From Coix lacryma-jobi var. lacryma-jobi (Eukaryota > Streptophyta > Magnoliopsida > Poales > Poaceae): a DNA stretch of 64,000 nucleotides. A model generated the notes under the pieces. It searched no databases and was not told the DNA's origin. It worked only from the letters and a program-made list of their open reading frames with translations. The position numbers and the translations under genes are program-made. The stretch's first letter is position 1; each line of letters starts with the position of its first letter. Where the stretch lies: NCBI GenBank assembly GCA_009763385.1, contig CM019822.1, positions 10,820,127 through 10,884,126 on the forward strand, read 5' to 3'. Of this stretch, positions 10,571-19,938 are shown in pieces.

Positions 10571-11966
10571 TGTAAGTGCATCTAGCCCTTAGTGGGTTTT
10601 GGTGAATTGAGTGACAACATAATTAAAGGTCTAACAAGTTTGCTAAGTGTATCAAAGGTTCAACAAGAAAAGCAAACTTGATGATATTCCACATAGTGTT
10701 GAAATGAAGGCCAAAAATTGTGTATTGTTGTATTGGAAGATCATGGAAACAATCTTGTTCAAGCAAAAGACAACAATGCAAATAGAGTTGATGATATGGC
10801 TTCTATGTTGTGGGATATCATGGCATCATGAGAAAGCAAGCATATTTGGCAAATGACAAGTGAGACATGGATTGATGATTTTGGAATGGTCTCAACAATG
10901 GGTTGCTTTTCATGAGCAAGAAGAGTTTGATAGTGAAATAGCTTTGATCAAGGTTGAAGAATGAATCAAGAATGCATAAGTGAGTAAATGGCAAGCAAAG
11001 TTGAAATGACAAAGGACACAACTCATATTGGATATAAGTCATTCTCTACTTTGGTTTGCTTGTATGGATAAATGTTTAGAGAATCACTTTGCATTGATTT
11101 GATCAAGCTAGAAGTATGAAGATGAAGATTGAGGTGAGTGTTGAGTGTCAAGCCAAAAGGAGAGGATATTAGGAATCGTGAATTGGCTTGACCATATTAA
11201 TGATGATCCATATATGTCTCTATGTGAGTCAAACTAAGGCTTGATTGATCTCAACATGCATATCTACAAGATGTTCAAGCAAGGATCACAATATTGAAGA
11301 AATGGTTTTCAATGGATGCTCAATATGATGTGACTTGAGTGTGGCTTGATAAGGTGAAGATAGCAAGGAAAGGGCTTCGAGGTACTAAGCGACGGTGAAG
11401 GTCAAGAGACCGAAGTACTATGGCTAGGGTGAAGAAGAGAGTACTTGCATTGAGTCGAGGTACTAATCAAGCTATGAGGATTCATATTGTGTTGAGGATC
11501 AAATCATTAGTGGAAGTGACTTGAAGCCATGGATTGAACTCATATGTGTGGAAATGGTTCAAGTCACATGCTCAAGGTGTGTTTGCTCAAAGAAAGGAGA
11601 CAAAGATGATTGCAACCCCTTTCGAAGTGATATCAAGAAGAAATGGCATATGAAGACATTGAAGACTCAAGTGGTTAAAATGGTTATATTTTCTTTGTCT
11701 TGAGTATAGTTATGCCGTACTATCAAGGGGGATGCAATACGAATCATAGACAAGTCTCAAGTGCTCAAACTAACCGAACCCGAGTGCTAACATGAGAGAA
11801 AACACTTAGCACTGCACCTGCACTTGTTGATCTTGGGCTTGTTCTCTGTAGGGTTGGATAGCCCTCGAAACAAGCTTTCCGGAAAGTCCAAGATCACTGA
11901 AATCGGAGTTCGGAGTAAAAAGTTATGGCGTTTTTCGTGAGGTCTCCTGTGCTGTCTCAGGGAGCT

Positions 11967-12037
11967 GCGGCAGTGCCGCTCTGTCTAGCGGCAGTGCCGC
12001 TCCCCGGCAGTGCCAGGCTAAGTGCGGCAGTGCCGGG
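11967..12037 (+). repeat. Promoter-proximal CGGCAGTGCCG cluster
   Basis: Four units (one ending CCA rather than CCG) within 71 bases, ending about 60 bases before the TATA box. Each is a 5-bp inverted repeat with one central base. A second four-unit cluster lies at 12773-12842, and further units lie in gag (near 14360-14395), at 15588-15625, 16767-16870 and 19629-19665, and in the 3' LTR. Confidence 0.85.
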
Positions 12038-12097
12038 CCTGTACAGCCAGTAACGGCTAGTTTCTGACCTCCAACGGCTAGTTTTGGGTGTGGGGGG

Positions 12098-12105
12098 TAT
12101 ATATA
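12098..12105 (+). promoter_or_regulatory. TATA box, 5' LTR of B
   Basis: TATATATA flanked by GGGG and CCCACCCC, inside a short inverted repeat. The identical site occurs in the 3' LTR. Confidence 0.65.
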
Positions 12106-12921
12106 CCCACCCCACGCCTCCAGAGCTGGCTGCTGGTGCCCAAAACACTTCTAACACATCCAAAGCCATTTGAGAGCTCTCCCCAACCCTCTCTTGTAAG
12201 AGTGACATGCTTAGTGCATGATTAAGTGTTGGGGCTGTGTGATTAAGAGCTAGAGAGCATATTAGAGCCTTCCAAACCTTGAGCACTTGTCGGGCTTCGT
12301 CGATCTTCGTTGTGCATCTTTTACTCTTGGAGGTGAAGCCTCCTAGACGGCTAGGCGTCGCCCGGCGAGCTCCCGTGCTTGTGGTGAGCAGCGGGAAGTT
12401 TGTAATCCTCTTGTGGAGCTAGTAGAATTACCCCTCACTTCAAGGATTTGGTTCCTTGACTTGAGACCGAGGAAGAGTTGCAAAGCTCTTGACCTAAGTG
12501 GTCATCCTCAACAACGTGGAGGTAGGCAAGCCTTGGTGGCGAGCTGAACCACGGGATAAATCACTTGTCTCTTGTATTTACTTGTGTTCATTCATCATAC
12601 TTGTGAGCTTGTGATTGATTCTAGGATTTGGCCCCGATCTATTTCATACAACATATTTGGCTTGGTTGAGTTGGTTCTGCAGGTTCAGGAAACCAAGAGC
12701 AACACTTCTATTCATATAGAATTGGTTTCCTGTGGCTAGTTTTTGAATTGCAGGCTCGGGCAGTTTGTTGGCGCGGCAGTACCGGGCTGAGGCCGGCAGT
12801 GCCGGGTGCGGCAGTTCCGGGCTTAGGGCGGTAGTGTCGGGCATCTCTAACAAAGTTTTGAGCTATGATTTTAAACAGGCCTATTCACCCCCCCTCTAGG
12901 CGACATCAAGGTCCTTTCAAT

Positions 12922-12933
12922 TGGTATCGGAGC
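12922..12933 (+). other. Primer binding site of element B
   Basis: TGGTATCGGAGC starts two bases after the LTR. It differs at one base from the TGGTATCAGAGC complementary to plant initiator Met-tRNA. Confidence 0.85.
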
Positions 12934-12972
12934 CTGGGCTCTCAATTACGGGCTTAACCGCCTTGAGAGACG

Positions 12973-15090
12973 ATGTCGACAAGTGAGGAAGTATCTTTAG
13001 AACTTTTACTTTTCGATGGCTCAAATTATGTGTCTTGGTCCGCTAGTGTGCTTACTGTTTTTAGGACCATGGGTCCTCATATCGAGCGGATTGTTGATGT
13101 GAGCATTTCACCTTCTAGTGATGATTTGACCTATCTATCTAAAGAGGAAGTGAAATGCTTACAACACAATGCTCAAGCCTCTAATGTCTTATTTAGTGCT
13201 TTGAGTGAAGATGTTTTTGATGCCGTCATACTTGGAGATGGTGAACCTCTTGAGGATGCTCATGTCATTTGGACCACACTCAAAGAAAGATATGACAAGT
13301 CCAAATGTGATGAGAAGTTGCTCTCATTGGAGGAACCACTTGAGGAGTGCTCAACTTCGCCAACAAATGAAGAGCCTCAAGTGATTCTCCCAAAAGGCAT
13401 AGCTGATCATGGCACACCCACTCCCTTACCAACATATGTGAAAGGTAATGAAATGGTTGGTGAGAACAAGGATTATACATGTGGTACTTCTACTTCCTAT
13501 AGTTCTTGTGAGACTAACATTTTGAAGGAAGAAGAAGCTTGTGATCGGTGGAGGCCAAGTGATGAATCCACTTCACCAATGTGCTCAACTATTCATGCCA
13601 CTTCTCATGTATGTCTTATGGCAAAGGGTAAGAAGGTAAAATCAAAAGCCAAACCTTCTCCACCTCCCAGTGACATCTCTAGTAGTGATCTTAGTGATAC
13701 TTCTAGTGATGATGATTCTAGTGATGAAGAAATAAATAACATAACTAAAAATTTGGATAGAAAGACCAAGTTATTTATTTCAAAGCTAATGGAGGACTTA
13801 GAGGCAACACAAGCTGAGCTAGAATCTAGAGAAAAGACTCTAATTAAACAAGAGGATCTATACATTGCTAGCAAGGAAGCTATTGCATTGGAGAGAAGTG
13901 AGGTGGACATCTTGCACAAGGCTTTGGCCAAAGAGCAAGATGTCCATGCTCTCCTAAAGAAGGATCATATTACACTCAAGGAAAAGTATTGTAGCTTGAA
14001 TGGCAAGCACAAAGAACTTGAGGAGCAATATAGCCTTCTTTGGGAAAGCAACTCACATCCTTCCAAGGCAAGTGATGTCTCTACTCCCTCCACTAGTCAA
14101 GGTTGTGGAAAATGCTTTAATCTTGATTTGAATATTTATGCCACTAACCTTGCTAATATGGAGGCTATGAGAAAAGAGATTGCTAGGCTGAATGAGATCA
14201 TAGCAAAAGAGTGCATGGATGGCAAGACTCAAAACAGTGGCAAGAAGGTGGAAAATAGCTCTGAGTTTGCTCAGTCCATGATCAAGGGCAAAGTTGGTAC
14301 AGATCAGCCTGCACAGATGGTGGCACAACAGCAGCCCCGAGCAGCACAGCCACCCAAGGGCGGCAGTGCCGCTATGAAGGGCGGTAGTGCCGCTCCCCAC
14401 AGAAAAGGGAAGGCTACCACTTATGCCCCTGGTCAGGTCAAGCTCATGAAGAAGGTCTCCAAATCAAAGCAAGAGCCCCAGAAAGCAAAGAAGACTCTCA
14501 TCACTTGCTTCAAGTGCAAGAAAGAGGGTCACCATGTAAGGGATTGCTCCTTGAAGAAAGAAGCGAAGGTCATGAGCAACATTCAAGAGAAGAAAAAGAT
14601 GGCTCATGGCAAGTGCTCCAACATGGGACACAATGCCTCGATGTGTTCCAACAAGGTTGATGACCAAGCCACACTTCCAAACAAGAAGATGAGAATAAGT
14701 AAGAGGAAGTGTTATGAGTGCAATGAGAAGGGTCATGAAATTGCATCATGCCCCTACATGAAGGACAAAGGCTTGACATCATCAAGTAAGAGGCTCACCG
14801 GTAAGGAAGCAAACAAGAAGCAAGATAAGAAGATGTCTTACAAGAACAAACATCGCATTTGCTACATTTGCCGAGGAAAGGGACATTTAAGTATGGATTG
14901 TCCCATGGGTAACACTCCTAAGCTCAACTCATCAATTGATTTAAACTTGCTTAGGAGACCCAAAAATGAAACTTGTGCTAGAAAGGTGATTGGTTCACCA
15001 CATACTAGCACAAAGGACATTTGGGTGCCTAAGTCTCTTGTGACTAACCTTGATGGACCCATCTTGGTATGGGTACCAAATTGTGCTTAG
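12973..15090 (+). CDS. gag: Element B Gag (nucleocapsid polyprotein), intact
   Basis: A 705-codon frame whose ATG lies 53 bases after the LTR. The N-terminal region (LLLFDGSNYVSWSASVLTVFR ... IWTTLKERYDK) resembles the copia Gag capsid domains (DUF4219/UBN2 type). An acidic Ser/Asp stretch (about residues 230-260) and a long coiled coil (about 270-360) follow. CX2CX4HX4C zinc knuckles begin near residues 512, 580 and 630 (CFKCKKEGHHVRDC, CYECNEKGHEIASC, CYICRGKGHLSMDC). A fourth, between the first two, lacks its first cysteine. The tail (DIWVPKSLVTNLDGP) is the stretch that normally precedes protease in SIRE-type polyproteins, but a TAG follows. Two CGGYAGTGCCG units are translated as GGSAA around residues 462-475. 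It should package element RNA in virus-like particles. Confidence 0.93.
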   Translation: MSTSEEVSLELLLFDGSNYVSWSASVLTVFRTMGPHIERIVDVSISPSSDDLTYLSKEEVKCLQHNAQASNVLFSALSEDVFDAVILGDGEPLEDAHVIWTTLKERYDKSKCDEKLLSLEEPLEECSTSPTNEEPQVILPKGIADHGTPTPLPTYVKGNEMVGENKDYTCGTSTSYSSCETNILKEEEACDRWRPSDESTSPMCSTIHATSHVCLMAKGKKVKSKAKPSPPPSDISSSDLSDTSSDDDSSDEEINNITKNLDRKTKLFISKLMEDLEATQAELESREKTLIKQEDLYIASKEAIALERSEVDILHKALAKEQDVHALLKKDHITLKEKYCSLNGKHKELEEQYSLLWESNSHPSKASDVSTPSTSQGCGKCFNLDLNIYATNLANMEAMRKEIARLNEIIAKECMDGKTQNSGKKVENSSEFAQSMIKGKVGTDQPAQMVAQQQPRAAQPPKGGSAAMKGGSAAPHRKGKATTYAPGQVKLMKKVSKSKQEPQKAKKTLITCFKCKKEGHHVRDCSLKKEAKVMSNIQEKKKMAHGKCSNMGHNASMCSNKVDDQATLPNKKMRISKRKCYECNEKGHEIASCPYMKDKGLTSSSKRLTGKEANKKQDKKMSYKNKHRICYICRGKGHLSMDCPMGNTPKLNSSIDLNLLRRPKNETCARKVIGSPHTSTKDIWVPKSLVTNLDGPILVWVPNCA

Positions 15091-15736
15091 TAAGTGTTGT
15101 AGGTACTTGAAGGTGATATGAAGCCTTGGGGTGCTTGAGCAAGTCTTATTGAAAATATCATCTCAAGCTATCAATCTTATTCATATTGACTATTCTATCA
15201 AGATTGACCCAAGGATGAATTGATGTATATATCTCTAACTTCATACTCATCTCGGTAACAAGTACCTAACCCTTGCTAGCTAGCCACTTGACTTGTGTAG
15301 TCTCTAGTAGTTCACAAATATGTGTATGCTTATGAATTATTAGGAGTGGCTAGAGTACTTTGAGTTCAAATGAATAATCTTTCATATGATGCTTTTAATG
15401 GCTCTCTAGTAGAGCAAGATCTTATTCATGTTGTAGGTAATGAGGAACCACTTTGTGGGACAATCAAGAAAATGCCCATTGGTGATATAAGACCACAAGA
15501 AGTTTTGCGGTACAAAGATAGGAGATCCTCAAGCTACTATTGCACCAAATTCCGCTGACATCTCTGATATGGTGGTGCCATGCCTCAGAGCGGCAGTGCC
15601 GCGCCTCAGAGCGGCAGTGCCGCCCCTATGCAGATAGTAGTGGCTGAGATAAGTCCAAGCCATGGATGAAGTCTACAACATGATGATAAGCAAAGTGAAG
15701 ATGAAGAAGCCACCTCATCCATTATGTTTCAAGAAG

Positions 15737-16670
15737 GGTGGTAACATCTAAATCTCAAGTGCAATTTATTTCAAATCTTATCTCTTTGTGGCTTGTGTAG
15801 TCACTTAGGGAAAGAAACCACTTGAGGATATGTATTGGTTGTTGGTCATGGAAGAAAAGTATGATTGGAATTTCACAACAAGCAACATACATGACTTGGT
15901 GTTCTTTGTGGACCTCAAACCAAGAACTTCAAGAAAGCTCAAGTAGAAGCACTTATCACTCAAATCTCAAGAACTCTCTACTTAATGAAATCTTGTCATA
16001 TGGTAGATTGGCAAATTCTCATTCTCATCTTATGGCCATCTACATGCTCAAATGGTTGTGAGTATTTCTTGGCATAAGTTAAATTTGATTATTCTATTGT
16101 TGCCATGACCTAGACATAGAGTAAAATGCCATGTTCTTAAATGAATAGAGTGCTATGTGAGAAATTCAAATACTTAGAGCACTTATAAAAGGGGAATTTA
16201 CTCTATGACTAGAGTTGTGAGACTGACCATTTCTCTAAGTGATTTATGTAGTCTCACTAAATGAGAATGTGTTTCTTAAATGGAGTGTGCTATCATATCA
16301 ATGCCATCAATCCAGAACTATGTGATGTGTTCTCTCTAGTTAATTTTGGGTTGATTCGTCTATGTTAGCCACTCACCATAATATGGCTTAAATCTACCCT
16401 TTGGACTTAATTGACCAACCATGCACATTCACATTTCCATTCGACTCAAAAGAGTGTGCATGCGGCATTAAGGGAGATTTAATCCATGTTATGAGGTTTC
16501 TCTTTTTTGGTAGCTCATTTGCCTTCCACACATAAAGGGTTACTAAATGAGAAACTAGTGCTTGTGCTACTAATACCTCTTGTGTTGAGCTTATTCATAG
16601 GAAATCAATAAGAAGAGGTTATGCTTATTCATTTGGATGCATCACAAGCCTAAAGGTTACTCTTCACCTA
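15737..16670 (+). repeat. Diverged internal direct repeat of element B, copy 1
   Basis: Similar by eye to 17915-18690. Shared blocks in the same order include 'tggtaac', 'tatggccatc', 'ggcataa', 'attgttgc', 'tgtgtagtctc', 'gagaatg', 'taatatggcttaaat', 'gacttaattgacca' and 'gttatgaggtt'. The copies are clearly older than the LTR pair. Confidence 0.65.
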
Positions 16671-17609
16671 AAGCAAGATGAGGTTGGTAGATGTCGGAGT
16701 GTGTTGACTCACTCTCAAGATGTGGAGGCTCCTCATGTTGAAGATAATCTACAACCTACTGGTGATGTGCGAGCAGTAGTGCCGCTCAGCGGGCAGCACT
16801 GCCGGGCCACGGGCAGCACTACCGGACCACGGGCAGCACTGCTGCGCCATGAGCAGCACTGCTGCACACCTCCACACACAGCAGCTGACAACAGTCCATT
16901 TTGTGAACCCAGAGCATGATGTTGAGGTTGAGTTGGATATGCTATATTAGAAGAATTCACAAGACTTCAATCATTGACAAGAGGACTGAATGGTAATGAC
17001 ATCTTGTGAGTGTTCTAAGCCAAAACCACCTCATTATTGGACAAGAAGAGAAGAATTGTAAAAATTATCAAATCTGTCTAGAAATCTGAAATTTTGAGCT
17101 AGCCGCTTTCAAGCATGGATTTGGAGGTTCAAACACTGATGAATTGACCTGAAACTTTGTGAGCATGCTATATATATCTAGTACTTGTTGTTGTACAGTT
17201 GGGATGCAGTTTGGTTTAGAAGAAAATCAGTTTCAGATTGAATTATGTCAGTTTCAGCAATGCAGTTTCAGACTTGAGCAATTTTGGTAAAATAAAAAAA
17301 ATTGATTTGACTGACTAAATGGAGTTCAAATGAGCTGAAATTTTTACAGAAGTTAAAGAACTCATAGATGCAGCTCTGTACCAAATTTCATGCATATTGG
17401 CTTAATGGCCTGAGAGATATGAATTTTTTCTCCAAGGAAGACAGAATCTGAAAAGTTGGATTGCAAGCAGCTTGAAGGAGTTTGAAATGAGTTGAAACAT
17501 AGTGTAGACTTCTCCTTTGACCTCATATTGTTGATGTGCATAAGTGTGCTTTGTGTACTCTTGTATGCACAAATTGAGGGGGAGTTTACTTTCTATCTCA
17601 TGAGACAAA

Positions 17610-17918
17610 ATGCCGTCTCTCAAGCTCATATTCTGTAATCTCAAACATTGGAGAAAGAAGAACTTCAAAGGAGGATGGATAGTTCAAATAGAATCTTTGG
17701 GTGCTCCAAAGATTATTCTTGGAGGTCTTAGTCTTTATAAACTGAATGCTCCTAGTTTTGTTGTCGGATGCCCCAATCCTGTGGAGGAACTATATTTATG
17801 TGAGTTGAAGAAAAGAAGTAAAGATTGGATGTTCATTGCTAATTCTTCATCTAAAGCTCATCAAGTCACATGGATCCATCCCTTTGATCACCCAGGATCT
17901 CGTCAACAAGAGTGGTAA
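17610..17918 (+). CDS. Unrecognised 102-codon ORF in element B
   Basis: An open frame (MPSLKLIFCNLKHWRKKNFKGGWIVQ ... WIHPFDHPGSRQQEW) ending at TAA 17916-17918. It is basic at the N-terminus, with a Cys-Pro-Asn-Pro segment and LYLCELKKRSKDW. I recognise no family. Amino-acid composition looks protein-like, unlike neighbouring AT-rich frames. It could be a captured host fragment, an env remnant or chance. Confidence 0.3.
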   Translation: MPSLKLIFCNLKHWRKKNFKGGWIVQIESLGAPKIILGGLSLYKLNAPSFVVGCPNPVEELYLCELKKRSKDWMFIANSSSKAHQVTWIHPFDHPGSRQQEW

Positions 17919-18690
17919 CTCCTAGTTCATAATTTGCAAATTTCATGAACTTTACCATTTGCTTTCTATGTGAGTTGCTTTAGGTAGAGAAAGAACTAGG
18001 AACCTAATGTGGATCTTGGATGATCACAAGAGCTTTAATTCACCATGAATCATCAAGTGAAAAAGTATGGCCATCCATATCATCAAGTCTCACTTATGAT
18101 GGTCATATCAATGAAAATCTATGTGGTGATCTCTCTACCTAAGTGGTGGTATGTTCTCTTTGGCATAATTTCAATTGTTGCAAATTTGGTGTGCCTTGAC
18201 CAAGATATAGCATGAACTCCTCTAGACTCTTAAAGTGATTCAAGTGCATTTCACAAGTAGTTCGAGTACTTGATGCACATATTAAGGGGGAGTCTATTCT
18301 ATGTCTTGTGTCTTTTGAGACTAACATTTTCTTCTAGTGAACTTGTGTAGTCTCTCGGTGAGAATGAGTTTCTCATGGGTATGCTACATAGCCAAATCAA
18401 TCCAAAATAGTAATGTTATCTCTCATATTTATTTGGATTGCAATTTTAACTCTTATGTAGCTACTCTCCATAATATAGCTTAAATTCCCTTATTTAGACT
18501 TAATTGACCAAAAGTGCATATGTTTTGCTTTCCACATACATATGTATGCACTATCAAATAAGGGGGATTTAGTTTATGTTATGAGGTTTTACAATTAGTG
18601 ATCCACATGCTTTCCACATTCAAATGGTCACTAGTTGTAAAACTATCGCTTGTGCAATTTAATGCTATCTCTTGTCTCCGTGAGCATTCC
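17915..18690 (+). repeat. Diverged internal direct repeat of element B, copy 2
   Basis: Partner of 15737-16670. It starts with the same 'gtggtaac' block just after the 17610 ORF and ends after the 'gttatgaggttt' block. Confidence 0.65.
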
Positions 18691-19924
18691 CTAGGTCGAC
18701 ATCTAGGTGATATTATGAGATACAAGCATCCATTCCTATTGGCATCAACTTGTGAAGATTCCTTCCATTGGTGTCAAACTATGAAGATCATATTTCAATT
18801 GATATTGGTGGATAATCTTTCAATTGATATATCAAGAAATATGTCTTCAATTGGTATCTCAAAATGACAACAAGAGCTAGCAATGGACTTTCAACTAAGA
18901 TGAAGCACAAGTTTGAAATGTCTCCTTGAAGATGATGAAAAGGAGAGATGGGCACAAATGAGATCTTTTGCTTAATGAAGTGCTAGGCCCATCAAAGCAC
19001 TAAATTCAAAATCATCATCATGGTGGAGATTATGAGGCTTAGAACAAAGGTATATCACTCTATGAACATTTGTATTACCTTTGTGCATCTAGGCCCTTAC
19101 ATGCTAGAGTGTGCATGTGTATGCAATATTTTGAGTCACACCATGAGTTTGTTCTTATGGTGACGATTAGAGAATGAGTTAGATATTTGGTTGATACCTC
19201 TTGTGGTGATTATGTGAGTTTGTCTCATGTTATGTCACCTATGTGAGGTATGAGCTAAATATGCTAACCTCTTGAGAATCTTGACTTAAAGTGTTGCATA
19301 CTTTGTTTGGTAGAAAAACATAGAAGAGAAATCATATATGCTAAACTTTTACCTACCTCTATCCCTCACTTGTCTACCATCATTTCTTCCTTTTGGTGGA
19401 GAGATCCTTTTTGGAGATTAATGCCAAAGGGGGAGAAATTTTGGGGGACATTGTAAGGGAAGAGAGATTGATATGAGGATGGAAAGGGGTAAAGGAGAGG
19501 CATATAAGATTTATTATGTGGTGTGTGCAAGGATAATTTGATGCTCTTGACAAGAATCATTTATGCTATTGTGTGACATTCATGCCTTGAGTGCTTGTGC
19601 TTGTTTCTCTAGTGTTGGTCAGGCAAGTGCGGCAGTGCCGCTCTCTAGTGCGGCAGTGCCGCTCTCTGCTGGCTAGCAATCTCTGAGTGCATGAACTGTC
19701 TCATGAGCATCACGGTTATCATGTTGACACCTTGCACCCCACGAATGCTAAGATATAAGAGAGTTTCCACACTTTGTCTTAAATATGTGCATTTGGCATT
19801 TGAAGCCAAAATTTGAAATTCCTTTCAATGCACACATTCAGGGGGAGCTCACTATATCATAGGATTCAAAATCTTAATGTTTATCAATCTCTTGTAAACT
19901 TTAATTGTGTTGTCATCAATCACC

Positions 19925-19937
19925 AAAAAGGGGGAGA
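19925..19937 (+). other. Polypurine tract of element B
   Basis: AAAAAGGGGGAGA immediately before the 3' LTR, identical to the tract of element A. Confidence 0.88.
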
Positions 19938-19938
19938 T

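Larger units (their letters stand above)
10571..12919 (+). repeat. 5' LTR of element B
   Basis: 2349 bp, starting TGTAAGTGCATC and ending GGTCCTTTCA. It has a TATATATA box at 12098-12105 and two clusters of CGGCAGTGCCG-type 11-mers (11967-12037 and 12773-12842). Short ORFs inside are not coding. Confidence 0.97.
15091..19924 (+). other. Non-coding interior of element B in place of pol
   Basis: 4.8 kb with no RT, integrase, protease or RNase H motif in any frame. It holds palindromic 11-mers at 15588-15625, 16767-16870 and 19629-19665, two diverged direct copies of one segment, several AGGGGGAG purine stretches, and an unrecognised 102-codon ORF at 17610. It could be relict leader or env-like DNA or captured sequence. 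Confidence 0.8.

Noticed and set aside
12973..15090. Element B gag as a host zinc-finger gene
   Set aside because: It lies between LTRs, just after a primer binding site, with copia Gag layout and the sequence that precedes protease.
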